From: Tunturibacter psychrotolerans
GTDB taxonomy: Bacteria > Acidobacteriota > Terriglobia > Terriglobales > Acidobacteriaceae
Reading direction: 5' to 3'
DNA: 64,000 bases
Assembly (NCBI RefSeq): GCF_040359615.1
Contig: NZ_CP132942.1
Span: 3,906,001-3,970,000, forward strand
A model generated the notes under the pieces. That model saw nothing but the letters and a program-made list of their open reading frames with translations. It was not told where the DNA came from and made no database searches. Positions within the stretch are counted from its first letter, which is position 1. Every line of letters begins with the position of its first letter. Below are positions 16,269 to 25,227 of the stretch, one piece after another. Position numbers and translations under genes: made by a program.

Positions 16269-16913
16269 CTAGTGCTGGAGGGCGAGGGCGATCTCGTGGG
16301 TGGGGATGGCGCCTTCGCGGAGGATCATCCAGGAGTTGCCGCCGCCGGAGAGATCGACGATGGTGGTGGCGGTGGTGCGGGCGGTGGGGCCGCCGTCGAC
16401 GATGAGGGGAATCTTGTCGCCAAGCTGCTCGCGGACGCCGGTGGCGTAGGCGCATTCGGGGTGGCCGGCGAGGTTGGCGGAGGTAGCGGTGATGGGCAAG
16501 CCGAGACGAGTGACCACGGCGCGCGGGATCGCGGCTTCGGGGACGCGGAGGGCGAGGTTGCCGGTGTTGGCGGTGACGCGGAGGGGGAGTTTGGAGCCAG
16601 CTTTGACGACGATGGTGAGAGGGCCGGGCCAGAATTTTTCGGCGAGGCGGTCGAAGGCGGAGTCGAGCTGGCGGGCGAGCTCGTAGGCCTGGGCGACCTC
16701 GGCGATGAGGAGCGAGAGGGGCTTGTGGCGGGCGCGGGCCTTGAGGTCGTAGATGCGGTCGACGGCCTTGAGGTTGACGGGGTCGACGGCGAGGCCGTAG
16801 AAGGTGTCGGTGGGGAGCGCGACGACGTTGCCGTTGTTGAGGCTGGAGACGACGTAGTCGATGAGCGCCGGTTCGGGCTCGTCGGGATGGATACGGAGTG
16901 TTTCGGCGGTCAA
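16269..16913 (-). CDS. L-threonylcarbamoyladenylate synthase (Sua5/YciO/YrdC)
   Basis: A 214-residue TsaC/YrdC-fold enzyme that makes threonylcarbamoyl-AMP from Thr, bicarbonate and ATP, the first step of the tRNA t6A modification. Visible motifs are VALPTDTFYGLAVD, KARARHKPLSLLI, FWPGPLTIVVK and ITATSANLAGHPE. The frame extends to 17009, but a TTG at 16913 has an AGGAG six bases upstream and starts just before the domain, so I chose it. It is divergent from the trmH-type gene. A 9-bp inverted repeat with a T run (16199-16249, loop 27 nt) lies beyond its stop. Confidence 0.92.
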   Translation of the reverse strand: MTAETLRIHPDEPEPALIDYVVSSLNNGNVVALPTDTFYGLAVDPVNLKAVDRIYDLKARARHKPLSLLIAEVAQAYELARQLDSAFDRLAEKFWPGPLTIVVKAGSKLPLRVTANTGNLALRVPEAAIPRAVVTRLGLPITATSANLAGHPECAYATGVREQLGDKIPLIVDGGPTARTTATTIVDLSGGGNSWMILREGAIPTHEIALALQH

Positions 16914-17056
16914 ATCTTGCTCCTGTGCCGGTAAGTCCGTCCGCTGGGGCCGGGGTCTGCTGCGATTGTTGCAGTCTCGCACCTTAGCATACCGCCTCTG
17001 TGGACTCAAGAACAGCGAAGCGGGCGGGAGACGGGCGACGGCGTAAGATTTGGGAG

Positions 17057-18001
17057 ATGCAGACTCCGGAGTTGGTGGTTTCGAGCAGGGCGAATGCGCG
17101 GGTGAAGCAGCTGCGAGCGGCGTTTCAGGGCCATGCGCGGTTGAGTGGCGGGATGGTCGCGATTGAAGGGGACCATCTGCTGGAAGAGGCGCTGCGGAGT
17201 GGGATGGTTTTGAAGAGTGTGTTTGTGAGTGAGCGGCGAGCGGTGCCTAGGATTGTGCCGCGTGGGGTGGAGGTTCTGCGGGTCACGGATGAGGTGTTTG
17301 GGAGTGTGGTGGAGACGCAGTCGCCGCAGGGAGTGGCGGCTTTGATGGTGCCTCCGGTGAGGACTTTGGCGGATTTGTTTGATGGCTCGGGGATGGCTCT
17401 GATTTTGATTGCGGCGGGAGTGCAGGATCCGGGGAATCTGGGGACGCTGGTACGGTCGGCCGAGGCGTTTGGGGCTGGTGGTGTTTTGACTACGGCGGGC
17501 ACTGTGAGTGCGTGGAATCAGAAGGCGCTGCGAGCTAGTGTGGGGAGTGTGTTTCGTGTGCCGGTGGTTGGGGTGACGGCTGCGGAGGTCGCAGAGTTAA
17601 AGGGCCGTGGTGTTCGGTTGATTGCGGCTGTGGGGGCGGAGGACTCTGGTGTGATTGCGGCGCAGGAGATGGATTTTATTTCGGCTTGTGCGGTGATGAT
17701 TGGGAATGAAGGCAGCGGGTTGGCGGCGGAGTGGATCGAGATGTGCGATGCGCGGGTGACGATTCCCTGCCCTGGGCCGGTGGAGAGTTTGAATGCGGCG
17801 GTGGCGGGGTCGTTGTTGTTGTATGAGGCTTCGAGGCAACGAACTGGGGGCAGCGGGCAAGACAAAAAACAAAAGCGAAATACAGGGATCCTTCGCTCCG
17901 CTCAGGATGACGACTTCCAGGTAGGTGACGGCATCGACGTTGAGGACGGCATCAAAGAAAGGGCGATGACGGAAGCGACTTTGAAGCAGGTGGGTGAATG
18001 A
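17057..18001 (+). CDS. TrmH/SpoU-family RNA 2'-O-ribose methyltransferase
   Basis: A 314-residue SPOUT methyltransferase. An N-terminal substrate-binding part (about 5-85) precedes the knot domain with VQDPGNLGTLVRSAEAFG, IGNEGSGL and the closing PGPVESLNAAVAGSLLLYE, which are motifs 1-3 of the family. The last 45 residues are unrelated to the family and begin inside a REP-like repeat at 17885. The ATG at 17057 is preceded immediately by GGGAG. The stop overlaps the rarA start (ATGA). Whether it modifies 23S rRNA or tRNA cannot be told. Confidence 0.9.
   Translation: MQTPELVVSSRANARVKQLRAAFQGHARLSGGMVAIEGDHLLEEALRSGMVLKSVFVSERRAVPRIVPRGVEVLRVTDEVFGSVVETQSPQGVAALMVPPVRTLADLFDGSGMALILIAAGVQDPGNLGTLVRSAEAFGAGGVLTTAGTVSAWNQKALRASVGSVFRVPVVGVTAAEVAELKGRGVRLIAAVGAEDSGVIAAQEMDFISACAVMIGNEGSGLAAEWIEMCDARVTIPCPGPVESLNAAVAGSLLLYEASRQRTGGSGQDKKQKRNTGILRSAQDDDFQVGDGIDVEDGIKERAMTEATLKQVGE
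17885..17911. repeat. REP-like repeat, family A, copy 2 (inside a coding frame)
   Basis: GGATCCTTCGCTCCGCTCAG followed by GATGAC, with the same A-rich leader (CAAAAGCGAAATACA) as the copy at 6669. It is read in frame as GILRSAQDD in the TrmH-type protein's tail. Confidence 0.75.
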
Positions 18002-19335
18002 GTTTGTTTGATGCTAGTCCGATAGCCGCTGCGGCTGCGCGTGGGCGGCAGGCGCCGTTGGCGGAGAGGATGCGGCCGCGTACGCTTGCGGAGTATGTCG
18101 GGCAGGATCATCTGCTGGGGTCGGGGAAGCCATTGCGGTTGGCGATTGAAGGCGATGATCCTACGTCGATGATTTTTTGGGGGCCTCCGGGGACCGGGAA
18201 GACTACGCTGGCGAAGATTATTGCGCAGATGACGGAGGCTAGTTTTATTGAGTTCTCAGCGGTGTTGAGTGGGATCAAAGAGATTAAGAACGTGATGGTG
18301 GAGGCGGAGAAGGCGGCGAGCTTCGGGTCGCGGACGATTTTGTTTGTGGATGAGATTCACCGATTTAACAAGGCGCAGCAGGATGCGTTTCTGCCGTATG
18401 TGGAGCGGGGGACGATTCGGCTGATCGGGGCTACGACGGAGAATCCTTCGTTTGAGATCAATGCGGCGCTGCTGTCGCGATGCAGGGTTTATACCCTGGT
18501 GGCGTTGACCGAAGAGCAGGTGGTTGGGCTGCTGCAACGGGCGCTAACGGATGTTGAGCGTGGGCTGGGAGCGAGTGGCGTTGAGGCGGATGAAGATGCT
18601 TTGGTTACGATTGCTTCGTATTCGAGTGGAGATGCGAGGAACGCGCTGAATGCTCTGGATGTGGCGGCGAAGCTTGCGGAGGGTCGTGGGGAGAAGCTGA
18701 TTACGAAAGCGCTGGCTGCGGAGGCTTTGCAGCGCAGGGTGCTGCTGTATGACAAGAAGGGCGAGCAACACTACGACATTATTTCGGCGCTGCATAAGAG
18801 CGTGAGAAACTCGGACCCGGATGCGGCGATGTATTGGCTGGGACGGATGCTTGAGGCTGGTGAAGATCCGATGTACTGTGCGCGTCGGATTGTGCGGATG
18901 GCAGTGGAGGATATTGGGCTGGCGGCTCCTGAGGCGCTGAATCTTTGTTTGAGTGCGCGGGATGCGATGCATTTTCTGGGGCATCCGGAGGGGGAGCTGG
19001 CGTTGGCGCAGGCAGTGGTTTATCTTGCGCTCGCACCGAAGTCGAATGCGGTTTATACGGCTTATGGCGCGGTGAAGGCGGATATTGAAGCGACGGCTGC
19101 GGAGCCGGTGCCGCTGCATCTGCGGAATGCGCCGACGAAGCTGATGAAGTCGCTCGACTACGGCAAGGACTATCAGTACGCGCATGATGTGGAGGGTCGC
19201 GTGGCGGATATGGAGTGCCTGCCGGTGGGACTTGCGGGGCGGCGCTACTACCATCCGACGAATGAAGGACGAGAGAAGCTGCTGGCGCAGCGGATGGAAG
19301 AGATTGCGCGGATAAAGGCAGAAAAACGCCGGTAG
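17998..19335 (+). CDS. rarA: Replication-associated recombination protein A (MgsA/RarA)
   Basis: A 445-residue AAA+ ATPase acting at stalled replication forks. Walker [10 protein letters not shown] is at 62-70, Walker B with [10 protein letters not shown] near 116-125, sensor 1 [10 protein letters not shown] and the family-specific C-terminal blocks ([23 protein letters not shown] is split here as [11 protein letters not shown] and [22 protein letters not shown]). Length is standard. It is translationally coupled to the upstream methyltransferase gene. Confidence 0.95.
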   Translation: MSLFDASPIAAAAARGRQAPLAERMRPRTLAEYVGQDHLLGSGKPLRLAIEGDDPTSMIFWGPPGTGKTTLAKIIAQMTEASFIEFSAVLSGIKEIKNVMVEAEKAASFGSRTILFVDEIHRFNKAQQDAFLPYVERGTIRLIGATTENPSFEINAALLSRCRVYTLVALTEEQVVGLLQRALTDVERGLGASGVEADEDALVTIASYSSGDARNALNALDVAAKLAEGRGEKLITKALAAEALQRRVLLYDKKGEQHYDIISALHKSVRNSDPDAAMYWLGRMLEAGEDPMYCARRIVRMAVEDIGLAAPEALNLCLSARDAMHFLGHPEGELALAQAVVYLALAPKSNAVYTAYGAVKADIEATAAEPVPLHLRNAPTKLMKSLDYGKDYQYAHDVEGRVADMECLPVGLAGRRYYHPTNEGREKLLAQRMEEIARIKAEKRR

Positions 19336-19383
19336 CAGTGGTATTTTGATGAGTGTTTTTCAACTCTATTGTGAGGTGTCGTG

Positions 19384-19839
19384 ATGGCTGCTGCGTCGCC
19401 GCTGTTTCCTTATCTGGTGGTCCCTAATGGCATTGCCGCGATTGAGTTTTATAAGAAGGCGTTTGGCGCGGTGCAGCAAGAGCTGCATCTTGCTCCAGGA
19501 ACCGAAAGAGTGATGAACGCTTGTTTGAGCATCAACGGCGGCATCTTTATGCTGTCGGATGATTTTTCGGACAAAACTGGTGAAATGCCTTCTACACCGG
19601 AGGCATTGCACGGTTCGCCCGTGGTAATTCATTTGCAGGTGGACGATGTGGATGCGGCGTGGGAGCGGGCCGTCGCTGCTGGCGGAATTGTGGTGATGCC
19701 TTTGGCTGATCAGTTCTGGGGCGACCGGTACGGCCAATTGAACGATCCGTTTGGACACAGGTGGTCGATGGCGCAGCGTAAAGTTGTGCTGACGAAAGCA
19801 GAGATTGAGGCAGCAGCGGAGAGCTCGTTCAAGATGTGA
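19384..19839 (+). CDS. VOC-family (PhnB/glyoxalase-like) protein
   Basis: A 151-residue vicinal-oxygen-chelate protein with the PhnB-like opening FPYLVVPNGIAAIEFYKKAFGA and the closing WGDRYGQLNDPFGHRWSMA. VOC proteins bind a metal with paired beta-alpha-beta-beta-beta units; this subgroup is often annotated as glyoxalase/bleomycin resistance without proven substrate. GTG at 19381 and ATG at 19384 are adjacent; I chose the ATG, with GAGGTG upstream. Confidence 0.85.
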   Translation: MAAASPLFPYLVVPNGIAAIEFYKKAFGAVQQELHLAPGTERVMNACLSINGGIFMLSDDFSDKTGEMPSTPEALHGSPVVIHLQVDDVDAAWERAVAAGGIVVMPLADQFWGDRYGQLNDPFGHRWSMAQRKVVLTKAEIEAAAESSFKM

Positions 19840-19848
19840 CGGTGACTG

Positions 19849-20463
19849 CTAGTGGGCGTATTTCACGGAGCAGCCGTAGGGGCGTGTGCTCTCGACCTGC
19901 AACGGTTTGCCGGCCATGGCAGCAGTTAGGGTTTCGTTGAGGTAGTTGCGGGCGCCCTTGAGGTCGGACTGCTCTGTGGTGGGTTTGTCGTCGATGGCGC
20001 CTTGATAGATGAGCTTGCCGGTGGGGTCTATGACGAAGATGTGTGGTGTGGTCTTGGCTTCGTAGAGGCGAGCGATGGTGGCGTCGGGATCGAGGAGGGC
20101 GGCGGTAGGTGCGGCGTGCATGGTCTTGAGGTAGGTGTTCTCCTGCGCGGGGGTGACGTATCCCTGCTCGCCGGGCGCGGAGGAGATGACGGAGAGCCAG
20201 ACGACGCCTTTGGCTGTCCAGTCGCGTTGCTGCGACTCGATGCTGCCGCTGAGATAGTGCTTACGGTCAAACGGACAGCCCTGGTTAGCCCATTCGAGCA
20301 CGACGAACTTGCCGCGGTACTCGGAGAGGGTGTGCTGGATGCCGTTGGAGTCGGTGCCTTTGAAGTCGGGGGCGGTGGCGCCAGGGCCTACGGCGAGCGC
20401 GGGGAGAGTGAAGATGACGGTGAATATTGCAAGGGTGAGGGCGAGGAGTTTGCCGTAAGACAT
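19849..20463 (-). CDS. Exported thioredoxin-like (AhpC/TSA-type) redoxin
   Basis: A 204-residue protein with a signal peptide (about 1-24). The thioredoxin fold begins GATAPDFKGTDSNG and has a single active-site Cys in NQGCPFDRKHY rather than a CxxC pair, then DPTGKLIYQGAIDD. The CPFxxKHY subgroup is common in soil bacteria as a periplasmic peroxiredoxin-like protein. GGAGG lies nine bases before the ATG at 20463. A second Cys close to the C-terminus (YGCSVKY) could resolve the disulfide. Confidence 0.86.
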   Translation of the reverse strand: MSYGKLLALTLAIFTVIFTLPALAVGPGATAPDFKGTDSNGIQHTLSEYRGKFVVLEWANQGCPFDRKHYLSGSIESQQRDWTAKGVVWLSVISSAPGEQGYVTPAQENTYLKTMHAAPTAALLDPDATIARLYEAKTTPHIFVIDPTGKLIYQGAIDDKPTTEQSDLKGARNYLNETLTAAMAGKPLQVESTRPYGCSVKYAH

Positions 20464-20590
20464 TGGTGGCCTCCGCAAGGTTATATTTTGCGACGGACAT
20501 TGGTCAGATGCAAGGTTCGGAGGCAAGAACCAGCTGCGAGAACAAGATGCAAGCTCGACTGTGTCGAGGGGCAGGACTAGGCTTCACGTT

Positions 20591-21076
20591 ATGAAATCCA
20601 GACACCTGTGTCGTTCGCAGACAAATCTACGGACGATTCTCAATTTGGCTCTGATCGTTCTGGTCGTGTTCACGACAGGCTGTGATCGGCAACGCGAGCG
20701 CGATCGACAGTACATCGAGATGAGTGAACGACAGTGGGCGGAGTCAGTCGCCACGAATGATAGTTCCGTGCCTGAGAGAATTCTGGCCGATGATTTTATG
20801 TGGATCTATCCAGATGGAAGAGGGATGAACAAAGCCCAGACGATAGCGGATGCGCGCAGCGGCCCCGGACCTTTTATCTCTGATCATCTGGACGGCATGT
20901 CGGTTCGTTTCTTCGGGAAGACTGCTGTTGCTCAAGGCAGCGAATCCTGGGTGCAAAGGGATGCGGCGGGAGAGAGACGCGGCCGCTTCGTCTGGACAGA
21001 TGTATGGGTAAAACGCGACGGCCAATGGCAGATCGTTGCTGCGGAAGATTTGATTCCGCCAACTACGGCAAGATGA
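20591..21076 (+). CDS. NTF2/SnoaL-like (DUF4440) lipoprotein
   Basis: A 161-residue protein. A basic N-terminus and hydrophobic stretch end in VVFTTGC, a plausible lipobox, followed by a DUF4440 domain with ERQWAESVATND, RILADDFMWIYPDGR and WTDVWVKRDGQWQIVAAED. NTF2-like folds bind small molecules; the ligand is unknown. The ATG at 20591 is chosen because it starts the signal peptide. It is divergent from the redoxin gene. Confidence 0.8.
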   Translation: MKSRHLCRSQTNLRTILNLALIVLVVFTTGCDRQRERDRQYIEMSERQWAESVATNDSSVPERILADDFMWIYPDGRGMNKAQTIADARSGPGPFISDHLDGMSVRFFGKTAVAQGSESWVQRDAAGERRGRFVWTDVWVKRDGQWQIVAAEDLIPPTTAR

Positions 21077-21185
21077 GCGCCCTTGGCAACGGGTCTGAAG
21101 CAAACGCGGCTTCCTGTCGGTCGCGAGAGGCCGCCGTTTTACTGTTGATGAGGTCGCGGATCTTCTGCTTGTGTGGATTCGGTCG

Positions 21186-23291
21186 TTATGGCTTCACGTC
21201 CTTTTCGAGTGCGGTGAGGACGATGTCTTTGGTGAGGAGTTCGGGCAGGACGTCGGCTGAGGAGTTCTTCATCGCCGGGTAGATGACGTAGGTGGGGACG
21301 CCGCTGCGGTTGACCGAGGCGAGTTGCTTGGTGATCTCGGGGTCGTACTGGGTCCAGTCGGCCTTGAGGAGGGTGACGTTGTTTTTGCTGAACTGATGTT
21401 GGACGTCGGCGGATTTCAGGACGGCGCGCTCGTTGACCTGGCAGCTGAGACACCAGGCGGCGGTGAAGTCGATGAAGACAGGATGACCGGCGGCGCGGGC
21501 CTGGTCGAGGGATTGTTGTGAGTAGGGAGCCCAGACGAGAGTGGTGTCTTTGGGCTGGTAGAGCGGAATGGCGAGGCCCAGCGCAGCGATGAGAAGAGCC
21601 GCGATGGCGCTCTTCCAGTTGGCGGGCCATTTGCCGAGGGCCCAACCTGCGATGGCTAGTGCGAGGAAGCACCAGAGCAGGCGGGTGAGGTGGTCGACGC
21701 CCTGACTGTTGCCGCTGTGGAGGTTGCCGTAGACCCAGGCGAGCCAGATTGCGGTGCCGAAGAGAGGGACGGCGGTGAGCTGCTTGAGGATCTCCATCCA
21801 CGCGCCGGGACGGGGGAGGATGCGGGTCCAGGCGGGTTGGAAGCTGAGCAGCAGATAGGGAGTGGCGAGGCCGAGCGCGAGGGCGGTGAAGACGGCGAAG
21901 GTGATGCCGGCGGGTTGCGCGAGAGCAAAGCCGATGGCTGCTCCCATGAGCGGTGCGGTGCAGGGCGTGGCTACGATGGTGGCGAGGACTCCGGTGAAGA
22001 AGCTGCCGGTGTAACCCTGCTTTTGGGCGAGGCCGCCGCCTACGCTGGTGAGGGAGAGGCCGAGGTCGAACTGTCCGGCAAGCGAGAGGGCAAAGAAGAA
22101 GAGGCCCGCTGCGAGCACAGCGATGAAGGTTGGGGACTGGAGTTGGAAGCCCCATCCAGCCTGGCTGCCGGTGGCGCGGAGAATGAGCAGGGCCGCGACG
22201 ATGATCCAGAAGGAGACCAGGATGCCGAGGGTATAGACGAGGCCGTGGCTGCGGAGATGTTTGCGCTCCTGTCCGGAGGACTGAACGAGGGCGAGACCTT
22301 TGAGGAAGAGAACGGGAAAGACGCAGGGCATCAGGTTGAGGATGATGCCGCCTACGAAGGCGAGGCCAATGGCGCTGACCGTTGTCACGCTACTGGTTGC
22401 GGGGCTACCTGCAACTTTGCTACCGGGGGCCGGGGCGACTTCGCCAGGAGTGACGGGGGCGGTAACTTCGTAGGCTTGGGTATCGGAGAGCTTGAGCACG
22501 CCGTGGAGCTGGGCGGGGAGGGTTTTCAGATCTTCGGAGCGACGGACGCGGAGACGAACGCCGTCTGAGGTTGGCTCGATCTGTTGGGGGGCCGCGTTTG
22601 CGATCTGGTCTTGATCGGAGGGGTAGAACTCGGCGTTGGTTTCGCGACCGCCGGTGGTGAGGTTGAGGACGAAGTCGGTTTTGCCGCCGGTGACGGTGAG
22701 TTTAGTGTCAGCTGGGAGTGGCTTGGGGATGAGGGTGAGGGCTTCGCCGAGGGCGCCGACGGGCTGCGCGGCAGGTGCTCCGGGGACTATGTTGAGGTTG
22801 AGGCCGAGGTGGGCTTTGCCGGGGATGCAGACCTCGCGGCAGACCAGGTAGGTGACCTTAGCATCGATGTGGGTGGGGCCGGGCTTGAGCGAGCTGGCGG
22901 CGGTGAGTTGCACGGGGAAGGCGACTTCGTCTTCGTAGCCGAAGTCCATCAGCGGGCCGAGGGGAAGGCGGCTGGGGATGGGAAAGAGCATGGGGCCGGC
23001 GGTGATGCCTTCGGGGAGGGTCCAGGTGATTTTGGGCGGCTCACCGGAGTCGCCGGCGTTGATCCAGTAGACGTGCCAGTGCTCTTCGAGGGTAAGGACG
23101 AGGCCGACCTGGAGGGTGCCGCCGGGGGCGATGTCGGGGGAGAGGGAGACGAGTTCGGCGGTGAGATGCTGGGCTTTGACGGGGCCGGGGCCGCCGTCGC
23201 CGACGACCTGCAGCTGCGCGTGCGCGGGAGTGAAGAAGAGAGAGGCGCAGACGAGGAACAGGAAGGCGGAGAACTTGCGTACGTTATTCAT
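21186..23291 (-). CDS. DsbD/ScsB-type thiol:disulfide interchange protein
   Basis: A 701-residue inner-membrane reductase. A signal peptide (1-25) precedes a periplasmic alpha domain (to about 300) with C151/C155 in CREVCIPG, then about eight membrane helices carrying C323 (MPCVFPV) and C444 (ATPCTAPLMG), and a C-terminal periplasmic thioredoxin domain with WCLSC (C614/C617). This is the complete three-domain electron relay that moves reducing power from cytoplasmic thioredoxin to periplasmic substrates. Within the window the exported single-Cys redoxin at 19849-20463 is a candidate partner (inference). The domain order and Cys set fit DsbD/ScsB. Confidence 0.93.
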   Translation of the reverse strand: MNNVRKFSAFLFLVCASLFFTPAHAQLQVVGDGGPGPVKAQHLTAELVSLSPDIAPGGTLQVGLVLTLEEHWHVYWINAGDSGEPPKITWTLPEGITAGPMLFPIPSRLPLGPLMDFGYEDEVAFPVQLTAASSLKPGPTHIDAKVTYLVCREVCIPGKAHLGLNLNIVPGAPAAQPVGALGEALTLIPKPLPADTKLTVTGGKTDFVLNLTTGGRETNAEFYPSDQDQIANAAPQQIEPTSDGVRLRVRRSEDLKTLPAQLHGVLKLSDTQAYEVTAPVTPGEVAPAPGSKVAGSPATSSVTTVSAIGLAFVGGIILNLMPCVFPVLFLKGLALVQSSGQERKHLRSHGLVYTLGILVSFWIIVAALLILRATGSQAGWGFQLQSPTFIAVLAAGLFFFALSLAGQFDLGLSLTSVGGGLAQKQGYTGSFFTGVLATIVATPCTAPLMGAAIGFALAQPAGITFAVFTALALGLATPYLLLSFQPAWTRILPRPGAWMEILKQLTAVPLFGTAIWLAWVYGNLHSGNSQGVDHLTRLLWCFLALAIAGWALGKWPANWKSAIAALLIAALGLAIPLYQPKDTTLVWAPYSQQSLDQARAAGHPVFIDFTAAWCLSCQVNERAVLKSADVQHQFSKNNVTLLKADWTQYDPEITKQLASVNRSGVPTYVIYPAMKNSSADVLPELLTKDIVLTALEKDVKP

Positions 23292-23329
23292 TCAATCTCA
23301 ATTGTAGGACTTAGGACTGTGGGTGTTTG

Positions 23330-23752
23330 TCACCTAGGTGTCAGATGGCGGTGTTCGACCATGATGCAGTGGTCCATAACGACGTGAATTCCGGCCGCTT
23401 CTGCGCGGGCGGCGGCTTCGCGATTGACGATTCCCAGTTGGACCCAGAGGTTTGGGAGACCGAGCTGGATCATCTCTTCGACGATGGCGGGGATGAACTT
23501 TGGCAGGCGGAAGACGTTGACGATGTCCGGCTTGATGGGGAGGTCTGAGAGAGAGGCGTAGGATTTTTCGCCGAGGACGTCGGGGATGGAGGGATTGATG
23601 GGGTAGAGCTTGTAGCCGTGCTGCTGCATGTAGGCGGAGACGTAGTGGCTGGGTTTGGCGGAGTCTTCCGAGAGTCCAATGACGGCAATCGTGCGTGGAT
23701 GTTCTGCGGTGGTGACGCCCAGGGTGCTGCGGATGATCTCCGGTTCATTCAT
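23330..23752 (-). CDS. CoA-binding domain protein (YccU-like)
   Basis: A 140-residue Rossmann-fold protein of the succinyl-CoA-synthetase alpha-like CoA-binding family. Visible motifs: TIAVIGLSEDSAKPSHYVSAY (split as TIAVIGLS and KPSHYVS), GYKLYPINPS, VNVFRLPKFIPAIVEEM, LWVQLGI and the end VMDHCIMVEH. It binds CoA without a known reaction. It has no operon partner of related function; DsbD lies 38 bp downstream on the same strand. Confidence 0.9.
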   Translation of the reverse strand: MNEPEIIRSTLGVTTAEHPRTIAVIGLSEDSAKPSHYVSAYMQQHGYKLYPINPSIPDVLGEKSYASLSDLPIKPDIVNVFRLPKFIPAIVEEMIQLGLPNLWVQLGIVNREAAARAEAAGIHVVMDHCIMVEHRHLTPR

Positions 23753-23779
23753 TTGGGTTGGGTGCCTTTGAATACGAGT

Positions 23780-24316
23780 TTACTTGTGCCAGGCGCCCAG
23801 GAGGCGGCGGAGCACGACTAGTTCGCCGAGATGGTAGGAGGTGTGATCGGCGACGAGGAGGGCCTCGCGGAGAAGGTTTTGTCCGTCACCCCAGCGGAAC
23901 GGTTTGAAGAGATCGGAGCTGGGATTATTGATGAGGGCTTCGAAGTGTTCGAGGTCGGAGCGTATGAGTGTGATGGACTGATCCCAGGCGTTGGATGAGG
24001 GTGGCTGGGGGGACTTCGGCCAGTAGTCGTCGGGCCATGCGATGGGGTGGTAGCCACCGGTTGGAGGCGCGGAGAAGTTGAGGATGTCGCGCTGTGTGAT
24101 GCGAAGATGCTCCAAAAGCTGCCAGGCGGAGTAAGGGAGATTGGGTGGGACTGTGCCACGGTGTCCGGTGGGGAAATCTCTGATGGTTTCGTCGAAGGTC
24201 GAATGGGCCTGACCGCCATCCAGGAGCGCGATCAACTGTTTACGCAACGGTGCTTGTTCATCTGGTGTGCTTTTTGGGTCTGCTGCCTTTGTTGCGCCCG
24301 GCTTGGGTGTGCTCAC
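23780..24316 (-). CDS. DinB-family protein
   Basis: A 178-residue four-helix-bundle protein. Metal-ligand-type histidines are seen in SAWQLLEHLRITQRDIL and ADHTSYHLGELVVLR, the pattern of the DinB/YfiT metalloenzyme superfamily. Some members are thiol-dependent S-transferases, most are uncharacterised. A frame start at 24343 is possible, but GTG at 24316 has a strong GAGGAGG nine bases upstream, so I chose that. Confidence 0.87.
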   Translation of the reverse strand: MSTPKPGATKAADPKSTPDEQAPLRKQLIALLDGGQAHSTFDETIRDFPTGHRGTVPPNLPYSAWQLLEHLRITQRDILNFSAPPTGGYHPIAWPDDYWPKSPQPPSSNAWDQSITLIRSDLEHFEALINNPSSDLFKPFRWGDGQNLLREALLVADHTSYHLGELVVLRRLLGAWHK

Positions 24317-24366
24317 TCGTTTGTGCCTCCTCGGCTCCAACATTGGATGCGACGGAAGCGCCAGAG

Positions 24367-25116
24367 TTACATCGGTTTGCGGGCGATAATGACGGTAAGG
24401 GGCGGAAAGGTCGTGACGAGGCTACCTCGTTTTTTTTCGACCACCAGGCCGGCGTTACGAAACTCCGTGGCGTACTCGCCTGTGAGTTTGTAATCGGAGA
24501 TGAGAGCGACGCCTCCCGGTTTGAGTACGCGGACGATCTGCAGCAGAGCCTGATGGCGGGTTGGCTGGTCGTAGATGTTGTGGATGCAGAGATTGGAGAC
24601 AACTACGTCGAAGGTGGCGTCGGGGAAAGACATCTGCTGTGCGGGTTGGCTGAGGAGGGTGCAGTAGTCGGAGACGCCCTCAAGGTCGAGATTGCGCTGG
24701 GTGGCGGCCGCGGAGTTGCCGCCCATGTCGACATTGGACCAGACGTCGATGCCGGTGACGTGGCCGGTGCCGGAAAGAGCGGCGATGCGTTTGGCTGCTC
24801 CTGCGAGGAGAAGGCCTCGGCCACAGCCTACGTCCAGGACGTTTTCGTCGCCACGCCATGGGTGCAGGCTGAGCATGAAGTCGCGGTGACGGAATTTTCC
24901 TACCTTGACGTAGAGCAGGAAGAGAAAGCCCTCGCCGATGAGGAAGCCTGCGGGCCAATACATGCTGCGAGTGTTGAGCTCGATGGGGCCAAGGTGAAGA
25001 ACGCGTGGCGCGAAGATAGCTAGCAGCAGGCAGGCGGCGCCGAAGAGAAAGAAGTTGCGCATGACTGCGGGCGCGTCTACACCGTAGTCGGGTTTGTTTG
25101 TGAGTTCGGTATACAA
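24367..25116 (-). CDS. Membrane-anchored class I SAM-dependent methyltransferase
   Basis: A 249-residue protein. Two hydrophobic segments near the N-terminus (about 18-36 and 50-68) precede a Rossmann methyltransferase domain with motif I VLDVGCGRGLLL, acidic GIDVWSNVD, FDVVVSNLCIHNI and VLKPGGVALISDY. The combination suggests methylation of a membrane or lipid-linked substrate. The frame is open to 25209, but a TTG at 25116 has AGGAG five bases before it, the same start style as the tsaC-type gene. Confidence 0.85.
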   Translation of the reverse strand: MYTELTNKPDYGVDAPAVMRNFFLFGAACLLLAIFAPRVLHLGPIELNTRSMYWPAGFLIGEGFLFLLYVKVGKFRHRDFMLSLHPWRGDENVLDVGCGRGLLLAGAAKRIAALSGTGHVTGIDVWSNVDMGGNSAAATQRNLDLEGVSDYCTLLSQPAQQMSFPDATFDVVVSNLCIHNIYDQPTRHQALLQIVRVLKPGGVALISDYKLTGEYATEFRNAGLVVEKKRGSLVTTFPPLTVIIARKPM

Positions 25117-25227
25117 GGGCTTCTCCTGCCGATTTCTTTTAGGATGCCGGACATCGACTTGAAGGAGTATCCCTTGTTCCCTCCCTGCTGCGATAGTGCT
25201 GCTTGTCACACCGAAGAGTGACAGATG

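Noticed and set aside
21077..21185. Possible remnant of a helix-turn-helix (excisionase-like) gene
   Set aside because: One frame reads FTVDEVADLL, which is suggestive, but it is too short, has no start and runs into the DsbD gene.
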